NCBI RefSeq assembly: GCF_003410055.1
Contig: NZ_QUZK01000022.1
Span: 106,956 to 170,955 of the forward strand
DNA from: Wenzhouxiangella sediminis
GTDB lineage: Bacteria > Pseudomonadota > Gammaproteobacteria > Xanthomonadales > Wenzhouxiangellaceae
Length of the DNA: 64,000 nucleotides
Reading direction: 5' to 3'
In this document: positions 31,315-40,819 of the stretch, piece by piece
How positions within the stretch are numbered: the stretch's first letter is position 1
Layout of the letters: each line of letters begins with the position of its first letter
Position numbers and translations under genes: made by a program
The notes under the pieces: generated by a model
Database searches by the model: none
The model's input: only the letters and a program-made list of their open reading frames with translations
What the model was told of the DNA's origin: nothing

Positions 31315-33093
31315 ATGGGGACGCTTTTTTTCTACAATCGCTGCTCGCTCCGACCATTGCTCACTCTCCAGGCCGCCTCCTTGCTCGAATCGATTCCAAG
31401 CACTCGCCGACTTCGACATGCTACTCCCGGCATCTGGCGAGATGTCGTCTTGGCGACCCGGCTTGCACTGGTCGTCATCCTCTTGATGATGGGCGCCAGC
31501 TGCACCGAGCCCCAACAGGGCAGTCGATCGGCGTTCGATGTCGAGCAGCCGCCGAGATTCGAGGAACTCGAGCCCGCGATCAAGGACCAGTACGCTCGGC
31601 TCAGGGAAGAGCTCGATCGATTGCATTCTGCCGGCGCACCGGAGGCGGCCAGGGGGAAAGCCTGGGGCGAAATGGGGCGCTGGTTCCATATCTACCGCTA
31701 TCCCGACAGCGCAATGCTTGCCTATGGCCAGGCGGCCCGGCTCGATCCCCGCGAGCCGCGCTGGCCCTACTACCGGGGCATGCTGGCGGTTGAAGCGGGC
31801 CGACTCGATCAAGCGGCGGATTCGTTCCGGGCCGCCGCGGAACTCGCTCCCAGGTCTTCGGCCACACGCGTTCGTCTGGCCGATCTGTGGCTGGAACAAC
31901 GAGAAAGCGGGACGGCCGAGGCCATGTTCGAGGCCGCTCTGGAAATCGACCCTCGGAACCTCTCCGCCGGGGTGGGCCTGGCACGGATCCACCTGCAGCG
32001 GCAGCAGCCGAAGGCGGCGATCGAACGGCTGACGCCCCTGCTCGGCCGGAACGATCGCGGGGACGGCCATATCCACTACCTGCTGGGCCAGGCCTATCGC
32101 ATGCTTGGCCGTGTCGAAGAGGCCCGAACGCACCTGGCGCAGGTTGCCGGACAGGAAATGCCGCCACTACCGGTGGCAAGCGTCGATCCATGGCTCGATG
32201 AGCTACTGGCGATCAATCTCAGCTCGAACCATCTGACTCGCCTGGGGCAGCGAGCCTACCGGCAGGGCAATTACCAATTGTCGGCCCACCACTCGGGCCG
32301 CGCCGCACGCCTCAATCCGGACAATGCCGAGCTGCGAGCAAACTACGCCGCGGCATTACTCGCTCTCGGGCGGACCATTGCGGCGAGGCGTCAGATCGAA
32401 GCGACCTTGCGCCAGGCACCCGACCTGGCCCGCGCGCATCTGATTCTGGGCGGCATCGAACAAAAGGAGGGCAACTGGCTCGAGGCCGAAAACGCCTTGC
32501 TGCATGCGCTCGAACTCGACCCGGGCATGAGCGATGCGCGCAAGCAGCTGGGTCGCCTGTACCAGAGGACCGGACAGCTCGACAAAGCCGTCGAGAGCTA
32601 TTCAGGACTGCGTACGCGTTTCTCCGAATCCGGTCAGGTTCGTTTCTGGCATGCGGCTCTGCTCACGGCTGCCGGGCGCCACCGTGAAGCACTGGCGGCT
32701 CTTGAAGAAGACCTTGAAATCGCCAGCGGCAATACGCGTCTCGAGCTCCTGAGGATCAGGCTTCTTGCAGCCGCCAACGATCCCGGCTTGCGTGATCCGC
32801 GGCGAGCTGAACAGCTGCTGTCGGCACTGAGCCAAGACAGTGCCCATGTCTTCTACGCCGAGACCGCCGCAATGGTCGCGGCCGCCAACGCACAGCCGCA
32901 GCGCGCCGTGAACTGGGAACGCCGGGCACTGGCGGCACTGGAAGCCCTGCAGATCGCGCCTGCCACGCAAATCGCGCGCCGGCGGCTCGTACTCTACAGC
33001 GAGAACCGAATCACCCCCTCTCCCTGGGAACGGGAGGAAGTGCTGGTCGTCAAACCGGCGCCGCCGCTCCCGTCTCCTCAAAGCAGCCGATGA
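31315..33093 (+). CDS. TPR-repeat lipoprotein
   Basis: 592 residues from the ATG at 31315, which has a GTGAGGG ribosome-binding site. A hydrophobic signal with lipobox MGASC follows about 45 residues later, so a TTG at 31450 that would make a compact lipoprotein signal (ATRLALVVILLMMGASC) is a serious alternative start. The mature protein is a superhelix of about ten TPR units, for example WYxY-type AMLAYGQAARLDPREP, AEAMFEAALEIDPRNLSAG, SAHHSGRAARLNPDNAE and AENALLHALELDPGMSDAR. TPR lipoproteins serve as periplasmic docking scaffolds. The stop overlaps the CRTAC1 start by 4 bases. It is divergent from the secreted-protein operon. Confidence 0.88.
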   Translation: MGTLFFYNRCSLRPLLTLQAASLLESIPSTRRLRHATPGIWRDVVLATRLALVVILLMMGASCTEPQQGSRSAFDVEQPPRFEELEPAIKDQYARLREELDRLHSAGAPEAARGKAWGEMGRWFHIYRYPDSAMLAYGQAARLDPREPRWPYYRGMLAVEAGRLDQAADSFRAAAELAPRSSATRVRLADLWLEQRESGTAEAMFEAALEIDPRNLSAGVGLARIHLQRQQPKAAIERLTPLLGRNDRGDGHIHYLLGQAYRMLGRVEEARTHLAQVAGQEMPPLPVASVDPWLDELLAINLSSNHLTRLGQRAYRQGNYQLSAHHSGRAARLNPDNAELRANYAAALLALGRTIAARRQIEATLRQAPDLARAHLILGGIEQKEGNWLEAENALLHALELDPGMSDARKQLGRLYQRTGQLDKAVESYSGLRTRFSESGQVRFWHAALLTAAGRHREALAALEEDLEIASGNTRLELLRIRLLAAANDPGLRDPRRAEQLLSALSQDSAHVFYAETAAMVAAANAQPQRAVNWERRALAALEALQIAPATQIARRRLVLYSENRITPSPWEREEVLVVKPAPPLPSPQSSR

Positions 33094-34874
33094 GGCCCAT
33101 GCCGCGACTTAGACTGATCTACCTGCTCGCCCCGACCCTCTGCGTGACGGTTGGATGCGACCGCAACGCCGGAGAAGCCGGCCACCAGCCCGAACCCGCA
33201 GCCCACGGCCACGTACGCTTCGTCGATGCAGCCGAAGAAGCCGGCCTGAACTTCTACCACAACAACGGCATGAGCGGCGAGCTGTACTTTCCCGAGCCCG
33301 TGGGCTCCGGCGCCGCCCTTGCCGACTTCGACGGCGACGGCGATCTCGATGTACTCCTGGTGCAGGGTCGTAGCCTTCCGCTTTCGGCAGAACTGGGCAG
33401 CGATCAGGCCATGTTTCGATCCCGGGTCTACCGCAACGATCTCGACCGAACCGCCCCGGACACGGACATTCCCCGCTTCACCGACATCACCGACTCTAGC
33501 GGCCTCGTGGCCAATGGCTACGGCATGGGCGTGGCTACCGGCGACGTCGACAACGACGGGCGCATCGATGTCTACCTGACCAACTACGGCAGCAACCAAC
33601 TCTGGCGCAATGTTTCGGACGACGAGGGCATCCGGTTCGAGGAAGTCACCTCGGCTTCGGGCTCGGACGACCCGCGCTGGTCGACGAGCGCAAGCTTCTC
33701 GGACCTGGACGGCGACGGCTGGCTGGATCTCTACGTCGCCAACTATGTCGACTTCCGGTTCGAGAACCACAAGGTCTGCCGCATGCCCGGCGGGCAGCCG
33801 AACTACTGCGGCCCGCAATCCTACGACGGGCTGAGCGACAGCCTGTTCAGAAACGAGGGCGACGGCCGCTTCAAGGACGTGACCGGACCGGCCGGAATTC
33901 TCGATTCGCCCTCCAGCGGCCTGGGCGTGGTCGCCGCCGACCTGGACCAGGACGGCCGTACCGATCTCTATGTCGCCAACGACATGCGACCGAACTTCCT
34001 GTGGTCCAACCTCGGCGGCGAACGCCTGCGGTTCGAGGACTCGGCGTTGCTCAGCGGCAGCGCCGTGGCCATGGACGGCCGCGCCCAGGCCTCGATGGGA
34101 CTGGTCGCCGGAGATCTCGACAACGACGGCGACGACGACCTGTTCATGACTCACCTGCGCGCCGACACCAACACGCTCTACCTCAACGACGGCCGCGGGG
34201 GGTTCATCGACGCCTCGGCAAGCAGCGGGCTCGGCGCCGCCAGCCTGTCATATACCGGCTTCGGCACCGTGCTCATCGACCTCGACAACGACACCTGGCT
34301 GGACCTCGTCGCGGCCAATGGCGCGATCAGCATCATCGAGGAACAGGCCCGTCAGGGCAGCGACTATCCCCTGGCCGAGCGCAACCAGGTCTTCTACAAC
34401 CGGGGCAACGCCGACTTCGTGGACATTACCGAATCCGCCGGCGGCCAGCTCACGGCGCTGGAAGTCAGCCGCGGCCTGGCCGTCGGCGACATCGACAACG
34501 ACGGCAAGAGCGACCTTTTACTGACCAACAACCGCGGGCCGGCACGCCTGCTCATGAACCGAACGCAGACGACCAATCACTGGCTCGGACTGCGTCTGCT
34601 CACATCCGATGGCAAACGCGACGCGCTCGGTGCCACCGTTACGGTCTTCATGCCCGACGGGCACCGCCTGCTGCGGCGCGCAGCCACCGACGGCAGCTAC
34701 CTGTCGGCCAACGACCCACGCGTCCTGGTCGGTCTCGGCGACAGCAAGCGACCGGCCTCGATCGAGGTCCGCTGGCCCGACGGTGCCGTCGAGCGCTGGG
34801 AAGGCCTGGCCGTCGATCGCTACCACACGCTGATCGCCGGCACAGGCCGGCCTGCAGGAGACCTGACCCCGTGA
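33090..34874 (+). CDS. CRTAC1-family (FG-GAP/VCBS plus ASPIC/UnbV) lipoprotein
   Basis: 594 residues with a lipoprotein-like signal ending TVGC. It contains at least seven DxDxDG calcium-type repeats (DFDGDGDLD, DVDNDGRID, DLDGDGWLD, DLDQDGRTD, DLDNDGDDD, DLDNDTWLD, DIDNDGKSD), expected to build a beta-propeller. The C-terminal ASPIC/UnbV domain (about 500-590) has NHWLGLRLLTSDGKRDALGA and EVRWPDGAVERWEGL. The molecular function of this family in bacteria is not established; adhesion or surface-polymer binding is often proposed. It is flanked with overlapping starts and stops by the TPR lipoprotein and parvulin lipoprotein B. Confidence 0.92.
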   Translation: MRPMPRLRLIYLLAPTLCVTVGCDRNAGEAGHQPEPAAHGHVRFVDAAEEAGLNFYHNNGMSGELYFPEPVGSGAALADFDGDGDLDVLLVQGRSLPLSAELGSDQAMFRSRVYRNDLDRTAPDTDIPRFTDITDSSGLVANGYGMGVATGDVDNDGRIDVYLTNYGSNQLWRNVSDDEGIRFEEVTSASGSDDPRWSTSASFSDLDGDGWLDLYVANYVDFRFENHKVCRMPGGQPNYCGPQSYDGLSDSLFRNEGDGRFKDVTGPAGILDSPSSGLGVVAADLDQDGRTDLYVANDMRPNFLWSNLGGERLRFEDSALLSGSAVAMDGRAQASMGLVAGDLDNDGDDDLFMTHLRADTNTLYLNDGRGGFIDASASSGLGAASLSYTGFGTVLIDLDNDTWLDLVAANGAISIIEEQARQGSDYPLAERNQVFYNRGNADFVDITESAGGQLTALEVSRGLAVGDIDNDGKSDLLLTNNRGPARLLMNRTQTTNHWLGLRLLTSDGKRDALGATVTVFMPDGHRLLRRAATDGSYLSANDPRVLVGLGDSKRPASIEVRWPDGAVERWEGLAVDRYHTLIAGTGRPAGDLTP

Positions 34875-36487
34875 CCGGCAATCAACTCCCCGCTTGTACC
34901 ACTTGGCTGATCGGCGCCGCGCTTGCCGCCCTGGCAGGCTGCGGCGACAGCAGCCCGGATTCGTCCAAGGTGGCCACCTGGAACGACGGCGGCTTGCCCC
35001 GAGCCGAGTACGAGCAGTGGATCGAGCACCAGAACCTGGAACGATCGCCTGCCACGGTGCGCGAGCTGGCCCTGATCACCGAACTCGCCGATGCAGCGCG
35101 GCAGCGGGGTGCGGCCGAACGGCCCGAAATTCAGCTGGCCATCGAGAGAGAACGTCAGCGAATTCTGCTCGCTGCCCTCGACGATCACCTGAACGCTCAG
35201 ATTGCCATCACCCCCGAGGAAATCGACCGATTGCAGGAAACCTATCCCGATGCATTCCAAAGGCCGCGCAAGTTGCTCCTCCGCGGGATCTACAAGCAGC
35301 TGCCCGAAACCCCCGAGGAGCAAGCGGCGATTCGGTCGAGAATGGCTGAGCTGCGGGACCTCGTCCTGGACGGTGCCGACCTGGAGCGCCTCGCGCAAGA
35401 GGAATCGGAATCCCAGAGTCGCTTCCGAGGGGGCAGCATCGGCTGGGTCGACCCCTCGTCCTTGCCCGAAGCGGTTCAGCGAGGCGTCGAAAGTCTCGAC
35501 ACAGGCGAAGTCAGCCCCCTGATCGAATTGTCCGCGGGCGTGACGTTCTATGCCTGCGAAGGTGTGCGGCCGGCGGTCGAACCCGGCCCGGAAGAAGTCC
35601 GCTCCAAGTTCCGGCAGAATCTCTATCGACAGAAACGGGATGAACTCAATCGGCAATTGCGCGAGGAACTGACCGGGCGTGTGCTCGTCAGCCTCGCCCA
35701 GGATCCCGTCCTCACCGTGGGCAGCTATCGGCTGCCCGCCGGCTGGCTCGACGCCCTCATTGCCCTGCGCCTCCCCAGACGCGCTCCCGAGTCACTTGAC
35801 ATGCGCCAGAAACAACGGCTTCTGGCCGAGTGGGGCATGGGAGTCGCCATGGCCGACCATGCCGAATCGCTCGGACTGGACAACTCGGACCACCGCGCCG
35901 AGGCGCTTCGCTGGCGCCTGACCCACGCGCTGGCACAGTGGGAACTAAGGCATCGCGTCGATTCAAGGCTGACTCCGCCGACCGAAGCGGCGCTGCGGGC
36001 AGAGTTCGAGCAGAACCGCGACCGCCTGCGCAATCCGCCGGCGTTTCGCCTGCTCGCCATTCAGTTCGCGAACGCCGAGAACGCCACGGAACCGGACGCC
36101 GTCGCCGCCGCCCGGCGAGTCGTGGCCCGCGTTCGCTCCGGAGAACTGCCTTTCGAACAGGCCGCTCGCATGCATTCCCTCCATCCCTCGGCTCGCACCG
36201 GGGGCGTGCTCGGGTGGAAGACGCGGCGCCAGCTCGGCTCGCTGGACATGAAGTTGCTCCAGGCCGTGCGCCAGCTTTCTCCCGGCGACGATACCGGGCT
36301 GATGCGCTCCCAATCCGGGCTCTGGATGGCCAGGCTGCTGGAATCACGCGAAGCCGGGCCGATGACTTTCGACGAAGCCCGCGAGACGCTGACCGAAAGG
36401 CTCCGTCGGTCCCGGATCGAGCGGCTGGAAAGCGAGGTGCGCGAACAGGCATTCAGCGAGATGCAGCTCCGCATCGCGCTCGACTGA
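34871..36487 (+). CDS. Parvulin-type (PpiC/SurA-like) peptidyl-prolyl isomerase lipoprotein B
   Basis: 538 residues, starting at the GTG at 34871 that overlaps the upstream stop (GTGA). The frame stays open much further upstream, but only this start gives a lipoprotein signal (LIGAALAALAGCG). It shares the two-domain plan of lipoprotein A: a parvulin domain with AQEESESQSRFRGGSIGWV and ETGEVSPLIEL-like 'DTGEVSPLIELSAG', and a second domain with RTGGVLGWKTRRQLGSLD and LSPGDDTGLMRSQSGLWMA. The A counterpart of that motif is EELGWLTRQQL. This is the third gene of the plus-strand operon, ending 9 bases from a convergent small lipoprotein gene. Confidence 0.88.
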   Translation: MTGNQLPACTTWLIGAALAALAGCGDSSPDSSKVATWNDGGLPRAEYEQWIEHQNLERSPATVRELALITELADAARQRGAAERPEIQLAIERERQRILLAALDDHLNAQIAITPEEIDRLQETYPDAFQRPRKLLLRGIYKQLPETPEEQAAIRSRMAELRDLVLDGADLERLAQEESESQSRFRGGSIGWVDPSSLPEAVQRGVESLDTGEVSPLIELSAGVTFYACEGVRPAVEPGPEEVRSKFRQNLYRQKRDELNRQLREELTGRVLVSLAQDPVLTVGSYRLPAGWLDALIALRLPRRAPESLDMRQKQRLLAEWGMGVAMADHAESLGLDNSDHRAEALRWRLTHALAQWELRHRVDSRLTPPTEAALRAEFEQNRDRLRNPPAFRLLAIQFANAENATEPDAVAAARRVVARVRSGELPFEQAARMHSLHPSARTGGVLGWKTRRQLGSLDMKLLQAVRQLSPGDDTGLMRSQSGLWMARLLESREAGPMTFDEARETLTERLRRSRIERLESEVREQAFSEMQLRIALD

Positions 36488-36496
36488 ATCGGGTCG

Positions 36497-36880
36497 CTAG
36501 TTCGAGCCCGGGTACTTCGGCGCCGCGCGCATGATCGGCGTGAATCGCCGCCGCTCGCCACTGAGCGAGACGCTCTCGACATAGTAGAAGTACTCGACAC
36601 CCGGTTCGACCCGCTCGTCGACGAACCGGTAGTCCCTGGGCAGATCGGTCGTGCCGCCGCCTTCGAGCGGCTGGGCGGTGATTCGTTCGTATGGCCCCTC
36701 CCGCCGCTCCGCCCGGTAGACGTCGAAACCGAAGTTGTCGGATTCGCTGGCCGTCGACCAGGTGACTGTGTTGGTCAGCGGCTCGACGGCTCGGCCGGCT
36801 GGCACGGAGCACGCCGAAACCAGGATCACCCAAGCAACCGCGACGATCGGCAGGACGGATGACAGCGCCTGACGGCTCAC
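36497..36880 (-). CDS. Small lipoprotein with fibronectin-III-like domain
   Basis: 127 residues: lipoprotein signal (PIVAVAWVILVSAC) followed by one beta-sandwich-like domain. Its phrases VTWSTASESDNFGFDVYRAE and VEPGVEYFYYVESVSLSGE are typical of FN3 modules in secreted proteins. It begins 6 bases after the parC stop, so it probably rides on the parC transcript. The function is unknown. The domain name rests on pattern recognition only. Confidence 0.78.
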   Translation of the reverse strand: MSRQALSSVLPIVAVAWVILVSACSVPAGRAVEPLTNTVTWSTASESDNFGFDVYRAERREGPYERITAQPLEGGGTTDLPRDYRFVDERVEPGVEYFYYVESVSLSGERRRFTPIMRAAPKYPGSN

Positions 36881-36886
36881 CGGACG

Positions 36887-39136
36887 CTACTCGGCCAGTG
36901 AAAGCCGGGTGACTTTCTGGAACCCGCGCGGCAGCTTGCGCCCGCGCTGGGCCCGCTCGCCCCAGTAGTTCTCGGTGTCGGCCCAGCCCAGGCGCAGGTA
37001 GCGCTGTCCGGCCCACACGAGACAGTCCTCGCCAGCGGCAATGACGATGGCACCGGCCATCTTCTCGCCGGCCTTTTTCGCCTTGGGCGGAATGTTGATC
37101 AGCTTGTTGCCCTTGCCCTTGGCCAGCTCCGGGACTTCACTGAGGTAGTAGGCCAACAGGTAGCCCTCAGTGGTGGCGCAGACGATGACGGCTTCTTCGT
37201 CCTCGGTAACCGGGGCGATGGGCAGCACGTCCGAGCCGGCAGGCACCGTCAGCATCTGCTTGCCGGCCTTCTGGCGCGTGTGCAGGTTTTCCAGTTGCGT
37301 GACGAAGCCGTAGCCGGCGTCGCTGGCCATCAACACCCGGTCCTCGGGTGCGCCGATGGCCACGCTCTTGAATACGGCATCCGACTTCGGGCTGAAGCGC
37401 CCGGTCAGCGGCTCGCCCAGGCTGCGCGCCGAAGGCAGTTCGTGCGCGATCAGGGAATAGCTGCGGCCGTTGGAATCCAGGAAGCAGGCCGTCTGCGTGC
37501 TGCGCCCGCGAGCGGCGGCAAGGAACTCGTCGCCGGCGCGGTAGTTGAGCTCCTCGGGCTTGGTGTCGTGGCCCTTGGCCGCGCGCACCCAGCCGTTCTC
37601 GCTCAGGACCACGGTCACCGGTTCGGAAGGCACCAGGTCCGTTTCCTTCAGGGCCTGGGCAGCGGAGCGCTCGACCAGCTGCGACCGGCGTTCGTCGCCG
37701 TACTTCTCGGCATCTTCCATCAGCTCGTCGCGAATCAGGCGAGTGAGCTTCTTCGGTGATTCGAGGATGGCCTCGATCTGCTTGCGCTCGGCTTCCAGCT
37801 CGTCTTTCTCGCCCTGGATCTTCATCTCCTCGAGCTTGGCGAGGTGGCGCAGCTTGAGTTCGAGAATGGCCTCGGCCTGAGTGCCGGTCAGCCCGAAGCG
37901 CTCCATCAGCACCGGCTTGGGCTCGTCCTCGGTGCGGATGATGTGGATCACTTCGTCGATGTTGAGATAGGCGATCAGCAGGCCGTCGAGAATGTGCAGG
38001 CGATCGACGACCTGGTCGAGGCGGAACTCGAGGCGCCGGGTGACCGTTCGGCGGCGGAACTCCAGCCACTCGACCAGGAGATCCTTGAGGTTGCGCACGC
38101 CCGGCCGGCCGTCGAGGCCGATGACGTTGAGGTTCATCCGCGCGCTCTTTTCCAGGTCGGTGGTCGCGAACAGGTGGTCCATCAACTGATCGACGTCGAC
38201 GCGGTTCGAGCGCGGCACGATCACCAGGCGGGTCGGATGCTCGTGGTCGGACTCGTCGCGCAGATCGGTCACCCAGGGCAGTTTCTTGGCCTGCATCTGC
38301 CCGGCGATCTGCTCAAGCACCTTGGCCGGAGAGACCTGGTGCGGGAGTGCCGTGACGATGACCTCCTCGCCCTCCTTCTCCCACTTGGCGCGCTGGCGGA
38401 TGCCGCCGGATCCGGTCTCGTAGAGGTTGAGCAGGTCTTCGCGCGAGCTGACGATCTCCGGCCCGCCGGGAAAGTCCGGCGCCGGAACGTGCTCGCAAAG
38501 CTCGGCCACGGTCGTTCTCTTCGGCGCCTCGAGCAGGCGAATGCAGGCCGAGACCACCTCTCTGAGGTTGTGCGGCGGAATGTCGGTGGCCATGCCCACG
38601 GCGATGCCCTGGCCGCCGTTGAGCAGGACGTTGGGCAAGCGCGCCGGCAGCAGCTTGGGTTCCTTGAGCGTGCCGTCGAAGTTGGGCACCCACTCGACCG
38701 TGCCCTGCCCCAGCTCGGCCAGCAGGGTCTTGGCATACGGCGCCAGGCGCGACTCGGTGTAGCGCATGGCTGCGAAGGACTTGGGATCGTCGGGCGACCC
38801 GAAATTGCCCTGCCCGTCGACCAGCGGGTAGCGGTAGGAGAAGGGCTGGGCCATCAGCACCATGGCCTCGTAGCAGGCCGAATCGCCGTGCGGATGGAAC
38901 TTGCCGATCACATCACCCACCGTGCGGGCCGATTTCTTGTGCTTGGAAGCGGCCGACAGGCCGAGTTCGCTCATTGCGTAGACGATGCGCCGCTGCACGG
39001 GCTTGAGACCGTCGCCCACGTGCGGAAGGGCGCGGTCGAGCACCACGTACATGGCGTAGTCGAGGTAGGCGCGCTCGGCGTAGGTGCGCAGGGGTTGCTG
39101 TTCGAAGTCGCCGGAAACGGGTTTGATTTCGCTCAT
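36887..39136 (-). CDS. parC: DNA topoisomerase IV subunit A
   Basis: 749 residues, normal for ParC, the DNA-cleaving subunit that decatenates daughter chromosomes. Catalytic Tyr126 lies in [11 protein letters not shown]. The quinolone-determining region reads [13 protein letters not shown] with Ser86 and Glu90 in the positions of the susceptible E. coli Ser80/Glu84. The C-terminal part (about 500-740) forms the degenerate beta-pinwheel, shorter than that of GyrA and without a full GyrA-box, which favours ParC over GyrA. The partner parE is not in the window. Confidence 0.95.
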   Translation of the reverse strand: MSEIKPVSGDFEQQPLRTYAERAYLDYAMYVVLDRALPHVGDGLKPVQRRIVYAMSELGLSAASKHKKSARTVGDVIGKFHPHGDSACYEAMVLMAQPFSYRYPLVDGQGNFGSPDDPKSFAAMRYTESRLAPYAKTLLAELGQGTVEWVPNFDGTLKEPKLLPARLPNVLLNGGQGIAVGMATDIPPHNLREVVSACIRLLEAPKRTTVAELCEHVPAPDFPGGPEIVSSREDLLNLYETGSGGIRQRAKWEKEGEEVIVTALPHQVSPAKVLEQIAGQMQAKKLPWVTDLRDESDHEHPTRLVIVPRSNRVDVDQLMDHLFATTDLEKSARMNLNVIGLDGRPGVRNLKDLLVEWLEFRRRTVTRRLEFRLDQVVDRLHILDGLLIAYLNIDEVIHIIRTEDEPKPVLMERFGLTGTQAEAILELKLRHLAKLEEMKIQGEKDELEAERKQIEAILESPKKLTRLIRDELMEDAEKYGDERRSQLVERSAAQALKETDLVPSEPVTVVLSENGWVRAAKGHDTKPEELNYRAGDEFLAAARGRSTQTACFLDSNGRSYSLIAHELPSARSLGEPLTGRFSPKSDAVFKSVAIGAPEDRVLMASDAGYGFVTQLENLHTRQKAGKQMLTVPAGSDVLPIAPVTEDEEAVIVCATTEGYLLAYYLSEVPELAKGKGNKLINIPPKAKKAGEKMAGAIVIAAGEDCLVWAGQRYLRLGWADTENYWGERAQRGRKLPRGFQKVTRLSLAE

Positions 39137-39242
39137 GGCGGGGAATTGTCGCCGAAGACGGGCGACCTTGCCACAGCGATTCGGACCAAAAGCGCAGGCG
39201 CCGGCGACCGGCGCCCGGTCTATCGGGAAAGTGCCGCCAAGC

Positions 39243-39800
39243 TCAGATGACCAGCCAGGCGATCAGCGCGAACGTCACCAGAACGCTGCCGGCGGCGATC
39301 ATGTAGAGCTTCACCGGCGTGGCGTCGTTGGGCACCTTGGGCTGGGGCCGGTCGCCCTGCGGAACCGGCGCCTCGGTGGAGGCCTTGAGCACCTCCAGGA
39401 CTTCGTCGGTCGTCTCGTCGTCGAAGCGGAACGGGTCGAAGCGGTCGTGACCGTGCTGCTTGAGCTTGTCGCGCAGGACACGATCGAGCGTCAGGTACTT
39501 CATGGCCCAGAGCTTGAACCGGCGGCGCTCGATCGGGCGCTTGCGCAGCAGCGTCACGTCGCGATGGCGCGGGTCGTCGTGCAGCTTGTTGTAGAGCTTC
39601 TCGACAGCTTCGCGCTCGCCCTCGAGGCACTGGAAGAAGGTGTCGTTGCCGAAGCACAGCACGCCGCCGATCTCCAGCGGCTCGTTGTTGCGGCGCGATT
39701 GCGTGAGAATGCGGCCGATTTCGGGCTCGACGCCAGTGCCGCCCTTGCTGCGGGCAACATTGGAACGGCTGGCATAGACGAGTTCGATGAGCTCCGACAT
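39243..39800 (-). CDS. BLUF-domain blue-light sensor with C-terminal membrane anchor
   Basis: 185 residues from the ATG at 39800 (start [13 protein letters not shown]). The flavin-binding BLUF domain covers about 4-100. Key residues align with AppA by spacing: Tyr9, Asn39, Gln57, Trp98 and Met100, in [32 protein letters not shown] and FKLWAMKY. A charged linker (about 105-160) follows, then a single hydrophobic helix at the extreme C-terminus ([20 protein letters not shown]). Most short BLUF proteins are soluble, so the tail anchor is notable. It is a single gene between parC and the methyltransferase; no effector domain is fused. Confidence 0.9.
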   Translation of the reverse strand: MSELIELVYASRSNVARSKGGTGVEPEIGRILTQSRRNNEPLEIGGVLCFGNDTFFQCLEGEREAVEKLYNKLHDDPRHRDVTLLRKRPIERRRFKLWAMKYLTLDRVLRDKLKQHGHDRFDPFRFDDETTDEVLEVLKASTEAPVPQGDRPQPKVPNDATPVKLYMIAAGSVLVTFALIAWLVI

Positions 39801-39955
39801 GGTCGTCTCCCCTGTTAGGCGTTGAAATCTCGCCAAAGCTTACGGAGACGAGGGTCGGCGGGAGGTGAAGACGGGGCATTCGGGCAACGATGCAGGGCCG
39901 GATCGGGGCGGTGCCCCGTCCGGCTCCGATAAGGTTTGTTGCCTCTCCCGGGGAG

Positions 39956-40018
39956 GTCCCGGCTCTCCGCTTCGCTGCGGCCGGGACGTTAAGACGCTCG
40001 CGCAGCGAGCGTCTTAAC
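39956..40018. other. Two adjacent hairpins at the 3' end of the exported methyltransferase gene
   Basis: GTTAAGACGCTCGC (39988-40001) and GCGAGCGTCTTAAC (40005-40018) form a perfect 14-bp stem with a 3-base loop. This stem contains the methyltransferase stop codon (40014-40016). A second stem, GTCCCGGC (39956-39963) with GCCGGGAC (39980-39987), follows immediately. No long U-run is present. It may act as an unusual terminator or as an RNA 3'-end stabiliser. Confidence 0.65.
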
Positions 40019-40814
40019 GCTTGACGAACTTCAGGGTGAAGCGATCGCTTTCTCCGATCTCACGGTACTTTTCCTCGTCCTCGCCCTCGGGCACGTTCAG
40101 GCCCGGCGGCAGGGTCCAGACGCCGTTGGGATGGTCGGCGGTGTCGGCCGGGTTAGCGTTGATCTCGGAGGCTTCCTCGAGCACGAAACCGGAGGACTCG
40201 ACGATGCCCACCACCCAGCTCTGCTTGACGTAGCCGGTGGACGGATTCTGCTCACGATCTTCCGGCAGGCGATGGCCAACGACACCAAAGACGCCGCCGG
40301 TCTTGAGCACCGCGGCGGCCGCTTCGGCCACGTCGCGGAAATTGTCGTCGCCTGCGTAGCTGTGCACGTTGCGGAAGGTCAGCACCATGTCGGCCGAACC
40401 CGCTTCCCCGAGGTCGGTCATCTCCGGCGGGTCGAAGGCGATGATCTCGACATCACCGAAGCGTTCGGCCGAGATGCGTTCCTTGTAGGTGGCCATCCCG
40501 CGCTCGTAGTAACCCGGCAGGTCTTCCTGGTCCATGTTCCAGTGGGCGGCGACCAGCTTGCCCTCTTCAGCCAGGTAGGGCCCGAGGATTTCCGTGTACC
40601 AGCCGCCGCCGGGGGAGATCTCCACCACGGTCATGTCCGGCTCGATGCCGAAGAAGGTCAGCGTCTCGTAGGGGTGGCGGTATTGGTCCCGCTCGGCCTC
40701 GGCCGACGGGCGCTCCGGGCTCTCGATCACGCTCTTGAGCTTGTCGTCGGCCAGGGCCGGGGCGGCCAGCATCAGGGCCGAGATCGCGAGAGAGCCTGCA
40801 CGCAGTGCTTTCAT
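40014..40814 (-). CDS. Exported class I methyltransferase-like protein (COG4798 type)
   Basis: 266 residues from the ATG at 40814. It starts with a clear signal peptide (MKALRAGSLAISALMLAAPALA). The mature part has a Rossmann-type SAM-fold pattern: VVEISPGGGWYTEILGPYL resembles motif I, DVEIIAFDPPEM follows, and SADMVLTFRNVHSY sits at motif IV. It ends ESDRFTLKFVKR. SAM is not expected in the periplasm, so catalytic activity there is uncertain; these proteins are annotated as predicted methyltransferases by homology. The trmB stop lies within the upstream bases (40820-40822), so it is probably translated from the tRNA-Lys/trmB transcript. Confidence 0.82.
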   Translation of the reverse strand: MKALRAGSLAISALMLAAPALADDKLKSVIESPERPSAEAERDQYRHPYETLTFFGIEPDMTVVEISPGGGWYTEILGPYLAEEGKLVAAHWNMDQEDLPGYYERGMATYKERISAERFGDVEIIAFDPPEMTDLGEAGSADMVLTFRNVHSYAGDDNFRDVAEAAAAVLKTGGVFGVVGHRLPEDREQNPSTGYVKQSWVVGIVESSGFVLEEASEINANPADTADHPNGVWTLPPGLNVPEGEDEEKYREIGESDRFTLKFVKR

Positions 40815-40819
40815 GGTGG

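Noticed and set aside
34001..34870. Upstream extension of parvulin lipoprotein B
   Set aside because: The extension lies inside the CRTAC1 gene in another frame and is Arg/Gln-rich; the GTG at 34871 gives a lipoprotein signal and an overlap typical of coupling.
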